Assembly: GCA_900544685.1 (NCBI GenBank) | Contig: UQWA01000012.1 | Coordinates: 15,395-79,394 of the forward strand | Direction of reading: 5' to 3' | Source: an uncultured Lachnospiraceae bacterium | Lineage (GTDB): Bacteria; Bacillota; Clostridia; Lachnospirales; Lachnospiraceae | DNA length: 64,000 nucleotides | In this document: one piece after another, positions 51,403-60,782 of the stretch | Layout of the letters: every line of letters begins with the position of its first letter | How positions within the stretch are numbered: position 1 is the stretch's first letter | Made by a program: the position numbers and the translations under genes | Notes under the pieces: generated by a model | Database searches by the model: none | What the model saw: only the letters and a program-made list of their open reading frames with translations | Told to the model about the DNA's origin: nothing

Positions 51403-53492
51403 TATTTTTCCTCCTTCTGCCATGCATAGGCATCTTCAAAAATGCGCTTACAGTTCTCATGATCACTGAAAGCAAAGAAATCATCCTGTCTGTCACGATA
51501 GAACGGTTTTAATGCACATCCGCTCTCCATGTATGCACATAATGTATCTACCAATTCCTGATGTTCTGTACAAATTTCACCAAATCCCTGTGTGTCATAG
51601 AAAAATCCGCCTTCCACATAATGTGGTGGAAGCTTTGGTGGATGATAATATACCACTGGTTTTCTCATATAGGCAAAATCAAACTGTACACCAGAATAAT
51701 CCGTCAGCATCAGGCTGGATTCGCATAAAATCTTCTCATAGTTTACGCCCAGGGCAGAAACAATCTCCACACCTTCTTTTTTCTCAAAATCCACAGCCTG
51801 CTCCCCAATATTCGGGTGCACCAGATAAATCAGCTTATAGCCTGTCTTTTTCGCCGTATCCAGAAGCTTGTGATCGGTAATCAGGCTGTTATAGATCTTA
51901 TAATAATCCGTATCTTTAAACAGCTTCGAATAAGGTCTGGACTCATTTTTCGCATTTGGACACAGTGCAATATAATTTCTCCAGGTTGGTGTGATCAGAA
52001 TCTGCTTCTGATCCCGGCTCACCAGTCCGTCAAATCTTGCCAGCCCCTTCAGTCTGACTGCTGATGGATCCAGGTAGCCATACTGCGGCTGCAGGAGGTT
52101 CTTTACCTCATATTTGGATGCGCAATAATACAGCTTGTTATTATTAAATGCCTGATTTGCATTAAATGCCAGATCCTGCACACTCAGACCATGCTGTATG
52201 CAGACTGCATCTGCTGAGATCAGATCCTGAAGATAAGGGATCTCCTCATTGCTGATACCGTTAAAATTATACAGTCCAGCATGTGTGGCAAACACCATCT
52301 TCGCATGCAGATACATCAGCCGGTGTTTCCTTGTTCCGTGAATCAACGGCTGATATCCTTCCTTCCGCAGCCGCTTTGTATCTTCTGCATCCTGATTCAT
52401 CACATAGACTGGAACCACATCCGTATCCTTGCGGGTCAGTGCATATTTATAAAAATATTCCCCACAGTCACCGCCCTTATAGATCTTATCAAAGGTCAGC
52501 CAGATATTTTTCTTATGATAAACCGGATAACTCAGCCAGTATAAGAGTCGCTCCTTTAACATCTCCGGTCTGCCGGTATCTGCCTTCTTCAGACTCTTTT
52601 TCAGAATATCTTCCCAGAAAACCAGTTCACGCTTCAGATGTCCCAGCCCGCTGCACTTCTCAATACGGATCGTTTTCTTGACAGTTCCTTTATTAAAGGT
52701 CATCACATAATGGTCAAAACACCAGTAAGAACAGTTGAGCTGTGACGTAATTCTGGCCGTGAAGCGTCTGGTGATAATCGGGTGCAGGATTCTTTTTCCG
52801 TTTACATTTAATGCAAACTGAAGTGTATTTTTTTCTTTAAAGTCTTTTTTCTTTAATACTATCTGAAACGTATATCCACGGTAATCATCTACTCCAAAAT
52901 ATAACGTATCATTGTATCTCTGTGTTTCCTGATATGATATCACCTGGTGGTTCCACAGAACTTCCCACTGTACTTCCGGCCCTTTTAGAAAATATGGGCA
53001 GGAACAGTCCAGAACCAGCGCATCTTTTGTCTCATTTACCACATCCAGACACACTCGTGGAAGTATCTGATTCGGCATCTCTCTGCCCTGAATCCGGATA
53101 CGTACAGGATACTTTTGTTTCTTTCCCGCTTCTTTTGGGTCTGTCAGATAATATTCCTCTTTCAGATCCTTATATTTCAGATGCAGGAACTTCTCCTGCA
53201 ATGCAAAAGACAGCCCGTATCCTTTCCAGATCTTTGTTCCGGATATCAGCCACTCATCATCGATCTGCTGTAACGTCTCCCCTGCCAGTTCCATGAACTC
53301 ATGCAATTGTTCTTCATTCAGCACATACTTATCATTCTGATTTTTATTGGCATCAAACCGGATAATCAGTTCTCTCAGCAAATGAAGCTGTTCATCAGCC
53401 GGCAGTCCGTCCTGATACTGCTCTGTAACCTGCCTGACCAATTGCCTCAGCTGCTCCAGATACCAGTCTGTCTGCATGCATGCTTCCGTCAT
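51402..53492 (-). CDS. CDP-glycerol/ribitol phosphotransferase (TagF/TarL-like)
   Basis: A 696-residue protein. The C-terminal 380 residues are a Glyphos_transf (TagB/TagF) domain: KIYKGGDCGEYFYKYA, HAGLYNFNG, QHGLSVQDLAF with the catalytic-region His, TPTWRNY, LTDYSGVQFDFAYMRKPVVYY. The N-terminal 300 residues are helical/beta and unrecognised. AGGAGG ribosome site. It polymerises alditol phosphates onto a lipid-linked primer at the cytoplasmic face. Confidence 0.88.
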   Translation of the reverse strand: MTEACMQTDWYLEQLRQLVRQVTEQYQDGLPADEQLHLLRELIIRFDANKNQNDKYVLNEEQLHEFMELAGETLQQIDDEWLISGTKIWKGYGLSFALQEKFLHLKYKDLKEEYYLTDPKEAGKKQKYPVRIRIQGREMPNQILPRVCLDVVNETKDALVLDCSCPYFLKGPEVQWEVLWNHQVISYQETQRYNDTLYFGVDDYRGYTFQIVLKKKDFKEKNTLQFALNVNGKRILHPIITRRFTARITSQLNCSYWCFDHYVMTFNKGTVKKTIRIEKCSGLGHLKRELVFWEDILKKSLKKADTGRPEMLKERLLYWLSYPVYHKKNIWLTFDKIYKGGDCGEYFYKYALTRKDTDVVPVYVMNQDAEDTKRLRKEGYQPLIHGTRKHRLMYLHAKMVFATHAGLYNFNGISNEEIPYLQDLISADAVCIQHGLSVQDLAFNANQAFNNNKLYYCASKYEVKNLLQPQYGYLDPSAVRLKGLARFDGLVSRDQKQILITPTWRNYIALCPNAKNESRPYSKLFKDTDYYKIYNSLITDHKLLDTAKKTGYKLIYLVHPNIGEQAVDFEKKEGVEIVSALGVNYEKILCESSLMLTDYSGVQFDFAYMRKPVVYYHPPKLPPHYVEGGFFYDTQGFGEICTEHQELVDTLCAYMESGCALKPFYRDRQDDFFAFSDHENCKRIFEDAYAWQKEEK

Positions 53493-53504
53493 ACCGTCCT
53501 CCTG

Positions 53505-56123
53505 TTACACACTTTTCTCTCGTTCATCTCTGATCTTCTGATATTTGATCATTTCCTGATAAATTCTCTCGCAGTTATGATGATCGGAATAATAGAAGAA
53601 ATCATCTGCATGCGCACGATATTTCTCCGGCATCTCACAATCATTTTCCATATATTTATTTAACACACTGATCAGCTCATCATTCGTATGGCAAATCTCA
53701 CCAAATCCCATTGTTTTATAATGGAAAGTTCCTTCTTCATAATGCTGCGGAATGTCTTCATGATGCAGATAGACGACTGGTTTTCTCATATAAGCAAAGT
53801 CAAACTGTACTCCGGAGAAATCAGTTACCATCAAGGCTGCTTCACAGAAGAGCTTCTCATAGCTCATATCACTGGTTGCCGGAATAATCTCTACCATATC
53901 ATTCTGTTCAAAATCCTCATACTGTGGACTGATCAGCGGATGCAGAATATACTGAATCCGATAGCCATGCTTTTTCGCTGCCTCCAGAAGCTTTGGATCA
54001 TTCAAAAGTCCATTATATACTTTATAATAACTGGTCTCTTTAAAGTTCGGATTATACTCTCTTGCATAGGATTCGCCCTTATATGCAGGAAGTACCGAAT
54101 TCATTCTCCAGGTCGGAGAAAACAGCAGAATCTTCTCTTTTCTATCTTCCAGTCCATCGTAACGCGGCACACCGGTCAGCTTCAGCGCATCGTAACCCAT
54201 GTAGTCATAAACCGGCTTGGACAGATTCTCGATCTCATACTTAGATGCGCAGAAATACTGTCTCGTATTATCCCTCAGTCTCTGCTGTGCCAGCGCAATC
54301 TTCTGGATCGACATACCGTGCTGTACACACGCTGTATCAAAATGTATATTTCCACGAATTGGTTCGGATTCTCTTCCCGCATAACCATTAAATGCAAATA
54401 CTGTAGAATTGGACGCAATCACCATGTCTGCGTTCAGAAACGCCAGCTTGTGAATCAGGCTGTTTCTCTTAATTGGCTTATATCCTTCTGCCAGCATTCT
54501 CTTATAATCCGGGCAGGACTCATCCAGCAGATAATACTTGGTAATGCCGTCATTCTGCTTTACTGAATATTTATACAAATACTCTGAAGAATCTCCCCCT
54601 TTGTAGATCTTATCAAAGAACAGCCAGATCTTCTTCTTGGCAAAATGAGGCTGTAAGAAGAAATTCAGCATTCGAAGCGGAATCTGCTTGCGGAATCTTC
54701 CTTTTTCCTTTGTACACATCTGTGACCATACACGAAGTTCCTTTTTCAGAATCTTGATTTTCGTACTTTTCTCTACGCAGATCGCATTGACCTTCCAATA
54801 TGCCATATAATCTCCGAACAGCCAGTACTGTGATCTCAGTGATTTGGCAAAACGGCTGATCTGTGACGGGAAGTCCAGTCTCATGACGTATTCTTTTTCT
54901 CCGATTCTCAGGCAGAACCGTAACACACGGATCTTGTCACTGTCAGGCAGTGGTACCGATACATGGAAAGTTGTGTTTCGATAATAGGACACACCAAAGC
55001 ATTTCAGCAAAGAATAGCGCTGATTGTATTCTACCGGAATGTATTCTTCATCAAATTTGGCATATAATCTGCCCAGGCTGTTTGGAAGGAAATCATTGTA
55101 ATTACCATCAATCTCCAGCTTGCCATATTCGTAATTAATCAGATTAATTCTGACTGCAATATTGTCCTGTGTACCGAATTCTACTCCATCACAGAGAAGA
55201 GAGATTCCATCTTCATTACATTCCACATCCGGATAGTAGCCCTCTACACCTTTCTTGATTCGCATAACAAACAGACGAGTCTTTCGTGATGTCTTGGTCA
55301 GCGCACAGGTTCTGTCAATAATAATCTCTGCATTTACATACTGGAGTACTTTTCTCAGAAGTCCCAGATAATCTCCGACCTCCGATTCCGCGATCACATG
55401 CTTATTCCTGTTATTGGTATTGGCACAGATTCTCAGCATCACCATATGCAGTGCCATACACTGCAGAACATCCGGTATCTCTCCTTCACGGCTTTCCTGC
55501 TCCAACAGCGGCAGTATGCCTTTTTCAAACGGATCATAATACCATGCCCTATCCAATACATTGATACTGTTAAAAAAGTCCTGTTCCCGCGGTGTATGAT
55601 AGTTTAACGTTGTACTTCCCTGGAAATAAAATACTGGATTCTTCTTAAACAGCAGATAGATCAACTGCTTTTCCCTTTCACACTCCAGATTACATTTCCT
55701 GGCAGCTTCCTGTACCATATCTGTCCTGAAAATCACACCATGCAGCGTAGTTGGAAATACATACTGGATCTCTCTTGTATCAATCTCCTCATCTGTTTTA
55801 CGCTTCAGCATAAAATGCTCACATTTGTCCTTCAGCTTGAACTGCGGATAAATACGCGGCATTACAAATACATTGTCCGTCTCATCCAGCCTCTGGCATG
55901 CATTCTCTAACAGATTGTCAGCCAGCAGATCGTCTTCAAAAAGCACCGTCATATACGTGCCCTCTGCCTGATCCACCATATCAATGACTTTGCTGGCACG
56001 ATCCTGCATCAGATTACTCTTTACCGGAATTATCTGTATGTCTTCTTCCGGTATCGTTACATTACTCAGCAGTTCTCCTGTTTCGCTCTTCTCCTCATAT
56101 ACATAATAAATTGTAAGTTTCAC
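53505..56123 (-). CDS. Large CDP-glycerol-type phosphotransferase with degenerate GT-A N-terminus
   Basis: An 872-residue protein, GTG start behind AAAGGTGG. Residues about 1-290 look like a decayed glycosyltransferase-2 domain (FEDDLLADNLL in the place of the usual DxD/acceptor region, the canonical N-terminal strand missing). From about 500 on lies a TagF-like domain paralogous to the next gene (KIYKGGDSSEYLYKYS, QHGMSIQKIAL, FSPTWRMN, VTDFSGVQFDFAYMRKPVVYLHH). First gene of the four-gene polymer unit, which probably makes a substituted teichoic-acid-like chain. Confidence 0.85.
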   Translation of the reverse strand: MKLTIYYVYEEKSETGELLSNVTIPEEDIQIIPVKSNLMQDRASKVIDMVDQAEGTYMTVLFEDDLLADNLLENACQRLDETDNVFVMPRIYPQFKLKDKCEHFMLKRKTDEEIDTREIQYVFPTTLHGVIFRTDMVQEAARKCNLECEREKQLIYLLFKKNPVFYFQGSTTLNYHTPREQDFFNSINVLDRAWYYDPFEKGILPLLEQESREGEIPDVLQCMALHMVMLRICANTNNRNKHVIAESEVGDYLGLLRKVLQYVNAEIIIDRTCALTKTSRKTRLFVMRIKKGVEGYYPDVECNEDGISLLCDGVEFGTQDNIAVRINLINYEYGKLEIDGNYNDFLPNSLGRLYAKFDEEYIPVEYNQRYSLLKCFGVSYYRNTTFHVSVPLPDSDKIRVLRFCLRIGEKEYVMRLDFPSQISRFAKSLRSQYWLFGDYMAYWKVNAICVEKSTKIKILKKELRVWSQMCTKEKGRFRKQIPLRMLNFFLQPHFAKKKIWLFFDKIYKGGDSSEYLYKYSVKQNDGITKYYLLDESCPDYKRMLAEGYKPIKRNSLIHKLAFLNADMVIASNSTVFAFNGYAGRESEPIRGNIHFDTACVQHGMSIQKIALAQQRLRDNTRQYFCASKYEIENLSKPVYDYMGYDALKLTGVPRYDGLEDRKEKILLFSPTWRMNSVLPAYKGESYAREYNPNFKETSYYKVYNGLLNDPKLLEAAKKHGYRIQYILHPLISPQYEDFEQNDMVEIIPATSDMSYEKLFCEAALMVTDFSGVQFDFAYMRKPVVYLHHEDIPQHYEEGTFHYKTMGFGEICHTNDELISVLNKYMENDCEMPEKYRAHADDFFYYSDHHNCERIYQEMIKYQKIRDEREKSV

Positions 56124-56210
56124 TAAATAATACCACCTTTATATTTCTCTCGTTCTGGTTCCCCTGAAAACTGTCCGTATCTGTGATGTTATGAGAACCA
56201 TATTTTTTAT

Positions 56211-56216
56211 ATTATA
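56211..56216 (-). promoter_or_regulatory. Possible -10 of the wall-polymer operon
   Basis: TATAAT on the minus strand about 90 bases before the GTG start. The -35 17 bases upstream (TAGGAA) is poor. Confidence 0.3.
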
Positions 56217-56286
56217 CACAATTCTGCTTCTATTTCCTATATTTTTACACTATTTTTCTGAATTTTTCCTTCCATTACTTGTTTTA

Positions 56287-56315
56287 TTGTCATCTATTTT
56301 TTTATCTGCTATACT
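56287..56315 (+). promoter_or_regulatory. Promoter of the first acyltransferase gene
   Basis: -35 TTGTCA (56287-56292), 17-base spacer, -10 TATACT (56310-56315), about 35 bases before the start codon, with AAAGGAA as ribosome site. Confidence 0.65.
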
Positions 56316-56352
56316 TTATCTATAAAAATACACTGCAAAGGAATCTGTCATT

Positions 56353-57414
56353 ATGAATCATTCACTTAATCAGGACAAAAAATGGGAATGGAACTGGAAC
56401 AGCCTCAGTCTGTACCGCTCGGAACTTATGGGCGTCGCCATTCTGATGATTATGTTTTTTCACATTGAAAAGTTTCATGCAGTATCCGAGCATCCGCTAA
56501 TCAGCCAGTCCATTCTTTATCAGTTCATACAGAATGGCAACAGCGGCGTGGATGTCTTCGTATTTTTAAGTGGAATGGGTATCTATTTTGCCTGGAGCAA
56601 ACGCCCGGAACTTCTCTCCTTTTATCGAAAAAGGGTTTTGCGTATATTGCCGACGTATCTTGTGATTTCCGGATTATACTGGCTGATCCTGATGCTAAAA
56701 CGATATTTGTATCTTGATTTAGGCTCCTTTATAAAACTCTGGATTGCCAATGTATCATGTTATACCTGGCTCACTGAAAATTGCCGTGTGTTCTGGTACA
56801 TTCCATTTCAGATTGTCCTGTATCTGGTTTCACCACTTATCCTGACACTGTTCTCTAAAAATAAATGGATACGTTATGGCAACTTCATTTTCATGTGCTT
56901 TTTATGTTATTTTTCCCTTTATTTATTACGTGGGACTTCATATTATGAGATTTTTGAAATAGCCATAAGCCGGATCCCAGCATTTCTATGTGGATGTTTC
57001 ATTGGGCAAAAAGTTGCACGACATGATAACATGAGCAAATGGTGGGCTTTACTGATACCTGCTGCCTTTTTCGGCAAACCTGTACGTAAGTTACTTGCTG
57101 CACGTTGGCCTGCCTTTAACATTTTTATACGAGTTCCTGTATTTCTTATTGGGCTTGCCTTCTGTCTGTTCAGTTGTTTTGCTCTATCTGAAATTTGCAG
57201 CGATAAACTGAATCGCTGTCTCAAGTGGCTGGGATCCCGATCACTGGAGCTTTATCTGCTTCATATTGCTTACCGCAATCTTGCCATGGTCTATATACAT
57301 GATCTGGTAAACAGCAGCACCAAAATGGCTTTGCTTATATATGTGATCGTTCTGATTCTCAGTTGTGCTACAGCTCAATTAATATCTTCAATGAAACGAA
57401 TTAAGAAAAGGTAA
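56353..57414 (+). CDS. Acyltransferase-3 family membrane protein
   Basis: A 353-residue polytopic protein (about ten hydrophobic segments) of the OafA/WecH acyltransferase-3 family. ELMGVAILMIMFFHIEKFH holds the conserved His, and GVDVFVFLSGMGIYFAW is the family's second motif; the last segments contain SLELYLLHI. It probably O-acetylates a surface polysaccharide using acetyl-CoA. Convergent with the next acyltransferase; a shared hairpin covers both stops. Confidence 0.82.
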   Translation: MNHSLNQDKKWEWNWNSLSLYRSELMGVAILMIMFFHIEKFHAVSEHPLISQSILYQFIQNGNSGVDVFVFLSGMGIYFAWSKRPELLSFYRKRVLRILPTYLVISGLYWLILMLKRYLYLDLGSFIKLWIANVSCYTWLTENCRVFWYIPFQIVLYLVSPLILTLFSKNKWIRYGNFIFMCFLCYFSLYLLRGTSYYEIFEIAISRIPAFLCGCFIGQKVARHDNMSKWWALLIPAAFFGKPVRKLLAARWPAFNIFIRVPVFLIGLAFCLFSCFALSEICSDKLNRCLKWLGSRSLELYLLHIAYRNLAMVYIHDLVNSSTKMALLIYVIVLILSCATAQLISSMKRIKKR

Positions 57415-57437
57415 CGAAATCGCTCTCGTTACCTTTT
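57406..57437. terminator. Bidirectional terminator between the two acyltransferases
   Basis: AAAAGGTAACGA/TCGTTACCTTTT perfect 12-bp stem, overlapping the stop codons of both convergent genes. Confidence 0.8.
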
Positions 57438-58568
57438 CGGAAAATACCAGCTGCATAGTTTATCAACCGTTTTATTACAAATGCGCTCTTCAATTATATG
57501 ATGAAAAATATATGCTGCAATAAATACCACTAACACAGTGATTACAAAAATACTTCCAAACAAAATCAATTTATTTTCTATATTCGTATACCACTGCATA
57601 TACATATAGCAGGAAAGTGAACAGATAATTGGCCAATGCACCAGATACACTGCAAAAGAAAGAGCCGTCACTTTGTCTATTGCAGGATTCTCTATCCGTG
57701 CCTGCGGCTTTCTGTTACTACATTCCACTGCCATAACGATGAAAAAAGCCCCAATTGTATTGTAAAATTGTCTGCTGTTCAGATACTCATTCTGAATATG
57801 CAGCTTTTCTAATATTTTGAGAGGAATCGTAAAATCTCCCGGAAGCATAATTCCAACCACAAACAGAAGTCCTATCAGGACTATTCCCCATTTCTTCTCC
57901 TGTATGGTTGTAATGAATCCCGTATTCACCTTTAAATATGCAAGAAAAGTTCCAAGCACCAAACACATTAAATACATATCATACATTACCGCTGTTACAG
58001 CCATAATTCCAAATATCCACATTCTCCTTTTTTCTTTTCCTGCTGTCGCCACGCTTAACAATATTACAAAAAAAGATCCTAAAAACAAGATATGCAGCAT
58101 CCAGAACGGACCATTAAAGGTACCATTTTTTTGATACCATACTGTAAATAACGTATTTTTTATCAAATTTTTCCAGGTCATTTTTGATCCGAAATAATGC
58201 TGAAGCCATTCATAATTCATCAGTTCTGCCACTTTTATATTATAAAACAGATCTAATTTTTTCATTCCATAGGTAATACATGATAAAACAGCCACTGGAA
58301 ACATTAGTCTGGGATATCTTTTAAATACAGCCCTCTGCAATTTTTCAAAACTTTCGCTTCTATATACCTGACCACTCAAAAAATATGCACTTATCAGCAA
58401 AAACATGCATACCGCCAGATTGCCATTTACCAAAATCTTTATTGGATTAACTTTCATTACTTTCACCACTGTCGGCATCTGGCTTCGAAAAGTAAGATAA
58501 AAATGATCAATAAAAACAATTAAACATGCCAGGAATTTTATAATATCCATTGCCCGATTCCGCTTCAT
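57429..58568 (-). CDS. Acyltransferase-3 family membrane protein
   Basis: A 379-residue polytopic protein. Start at ATG 58568 with GAGGGAG 6 bases upstream; a longer frame starts at 58604. KRNRAMDIIKFLACLIVFIDHFY carries the conserved His of the family (shown by its IVFIDHFY part) and NGNLAVCMFLLISAYFLSG the second motif. The final loop ALSFAVYLVHWPI is typical. Likely another O-acyl modifier of the surface polymer. Confidence 0.82.
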   Translation of the reverse strand: MKRNRAMDIIKFLACLIVFIDHFYLTFRSQMPTVVKVMKVNPIKILVNGNLAVCMFLLISAYFLSGQVYRSESFEKLQRAVFKRYPRLMFPVAVLSCITYGMKKLDLFYNIKVAELMNYEWLQHYFGSKMTWKNLIKNTLFTVWYQKNGTFNGPFWMLHILFLGSFFVILLSVATAGKEKRRMWIFGIMAVTAVMYDMYLMCLVLGTFLAYLKVNTGFITTIQEKKWGIVLIGLLFVVGIMLPGDFTIPLKILEKLHIQNEYLNSRQFYNTIGAFFIVMAVECSNRKPQARIENPAIDKVTALSFAVYLVHWPIICSLSCYMYMQWYTNIENKLILFGSIFVITVLVVFIAAYIFHHIIEERICNKTVDKLCSWYFPKR

Positions 58569-58693
58569 AACTTTCTCCCTCTGTATATAAATTACTATTT
58601 GCATTTATTATAAGCAAATTCGTTTTCCACTGCAATTATTTCTATGATATACTGTACATGATCAAAATAACAATTTATTCACGAGGTCTATTT

Positions 58694-60730
58694 ATGAAAA
58701 TAGCAATTATTTCGATTAATATGTATTCCAAGGGGCTAAATTTTGCATGTCCCCTCCACAACTATGCTTTTCAACAGTTTCTGCTGAAAAACGGAATCGA
58801 AAACGAGATATTAAACTATACCCCGATTTACTTTAACAACTTTGATATGCGCCATCCGTCCATCTATTATGCCAGAATCAGTGAAAATTATAAAGATTCC
58901 GGACGGGCTGATGAGAACCCAACTGAATATAACCGTCTTACCAGTCTTCAGGAAAAATGGTCTGAACTTTACGATGAACGTGAACGCCGTTATGATAAAT
59001 TTCAGCATTTTATCGACACCAATTACAGAAAAACCAAACAGGTTTATAACAGTGATTTGCTTGAATTTTTGGATCCTGGATTTGACTGCTACATCTGCTG
59101 TACCGACGTTATATGGAAAAAAGAGCCAAACTTTGGCTTTGACCGTGGCTTCTTCCTTGCAAGCACCACAATGGAAAATAAATGGAAGATTTCTTATGCT
59201 GCCAGCCGTGGTATGTTCTTCAGCGAAAACAGCGAAGATGAGAACTGGTTTTTACAGAGTGTAAATGATATTGATGCAGTCTCCGTGCGTGAGGAAAGTC
59301 TGAAAAACTATTTATCTGAGCATCTTGAAAAAGAGATTACACAGGTTCTGGATCCTGTTCTTCTTCATGAAAAAGAGTTCTATGACTCTATTTTAGTCAA
59401 ACCAAAGGAAGATCACTATCTTTTCCTCTATTATGTTATGGAAAAAGCCAATGACACAGTTTTACAGGCAGTTTCTTATGCCCGTGCACATAACCTGAAA
59501 ATTGTTGAGATTACAGATCTGCCATTAAAGAGCGGAAAACTTTCCGAATATAATGACATTGATGTAACTTATCGTTATGATATGGGGATTGAAGAATGGC
59601 TTGGATACATTCGATATGCAGACTGTGTTTTTACCAACTCCTTCCATGCCTGCTGTTTCAGTATTCTGTTTGAAAAACAGCTTTTTGTCGGAAAAAGAGA
59701 TGGTGATAAAGTTACCAATATTTTGAATATCTTCGGTCTCACAGACCGCCGTTTTACCATTGACAGTGATTTGATTACGAATCCTCTGCCTGATATTGAT
59801 TATAGCAAAGTGACTCCAATATTACGCCAGAAACGACAGGAATCTGCAGATTTTATACTTTCCAATATCCATCGTATGGAACAAACTCCCCATTCGGTTC
59901 GTTCCTACGAAGCACAAAAACGCAGTATTTCCTATCAATTATGCTATTTCCTCAAAAGCGGAGATTTTCTTTCCTCATCAGAATTCTCCAGTGACAGTAT
60001 GGAGACTCGAACCGATGGTTCACTCTTATACCGCGTTACAAATCCGGTGACAAACAATGAAACCTCTGTGTTCCTTAACTGCATGTTCCAGAAAACAGGC
60101 TACACTTTTGACTGTTGGAAAATTCGTTTTCGTATTGATCATATGTGGTTCTGGTATCTGGAAGATGGTACTTTCGTTCCAATGAATGAATATGATATCC
60201 GCATTCATCCTGCCGTAAAGACTTTTTCCGCAGGTGATACGATTCCTTATATTCCTGTTCATCATATTTCTTACCTGTTTGTCGAGCCAAGCTGGAATGA
60301 ATACTCTTTGCTTTACAACAGTCGCTGTGCCATATCTTCTGATCACTGTCAGTTTGATCCGAAGCAGTTTCATATTTACCGTACTGCACGAGGTAATACC
60401 GAATGTCGTTTTAACCAGCCGGTTTCTGTCCATTCACAGACAGTTCCTCTGTACCACGTTTTTTCCAGACCTGGATACCGGCTTTGCGGCTGGAATATTT
60501 GTCTGAAATCAAACAAAAAATGGTTTTATTATCTGGCTGACGGTTCTCTCAAACAGCAGTCAGACTATTGTAAGGCGAGTGACACAGAAAAATGTCTTCT
60601 GAAAAAGGGAGAACAACTTCCACATTTTTCCTCTTTCCAGCCTCAGTCCATCCGTCTGGAAGCTGTATGGGAAATGGATTTTTCTACAAAAGTAAAAAGA
60701 AAACTAAAAGAAGTGTTTAAGATCTCGTAA
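58694..60730 (+). CDS. Polysaccharide pyruvyl transferase with two C-terminal repeat domains
   Basis: A 678-residue protein from ATG 58694 (GAGG 7 bases upstream). Residues about 1-370 are a pyruvyl-transferase fold: SINMYSKGLNFACPLHNYAFQQF at the start, WLGYIRYADCVFTNSFHACCFSILF and KQLFVGKR near the middle, the conserved substrate block. After about residue 440 come two related units with the F-x-x-x-GY-x-x-x-x-W ... WFW/FYYLxDG ... LFVEPSW/LEAVWE pattern, like Listeria-Bacteroides (InlB-B/Flg_new) repeats, normally extracellular. It would add ketal pyruvate to, or otherwise modify, the surface glycan. Confidence 0.78.
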   Translation: MKIAIISINMYSKGLNFACPLHNYAFQQFLLKNGIENEILNYTPIYFNNFDMRHPSIYYARISENYKDSGRADENPTEYNRLTSLQEKWSELYDERERRYDKFQHFIDTNYRKTKQVYNSDLLEFLDPGFDCYICCTDVIWKKEPNFGFDRGFFLASTTMENKWKISYAASRGMFFSENSEDENWFLQSVNDIDAVSVREESLKNYLSEHLEKEITQVLDPVLLHEKEFYDSILVKPKEDHYLFLYYVMEKANDTVLQAVSYARAHNLKIVEITDLPLKSGKLSEYNDIDVTYRYDMGIEEWLGYIRYADCVFTNSFHACCFSILFEKQLFVGKRDGDKVTNILNIFGLTDRRFTIDSDLITNPLPDIDYSKVTPILRQKRQESADFILSNIHRMEQTPHSVRSYEAQKRSISYQLCYFLKSGDFLSSSEFSSDSMETRTDGSLLYRVTNPVTNNETSVFLNCMFQKTGYTFDCWKIRFRIDHMWFWYLEDGTFVPMNEYDIRIHPAVKTFSAGDTIPYIPVHHISYLFVEPSWNEYSLLYNSRCAISSDHCQFDPKQFHIYRTARGNTECRFNQPVSVHSQTVPLYHVFSRPGYRLCGWNICLKSNKKWFYYLADGSLKQQSDYCKASDTEKCLLKKGEQLPHFSSFQPQSIRLEAVWEMDFSTKVKRKLKEVFKIS

Positions 60731-60738
60731 ACTATAGC

Positions 60739-60774
60739 AGAGAGGCTATCAACGATACCGCTGATATCCTCTCT
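60739..60774. terminator. Bidirectional terminator between pyruvyl transferase and glycosyltransferase
   Basis: AGAGAGGCTATC pairs with GATATCCTCTCT (one mismatch) between convergent genes; A/T-rich on both outer sides. Confidence 0.7.
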
Positions 60775-60782
60775 GTTAAAAA

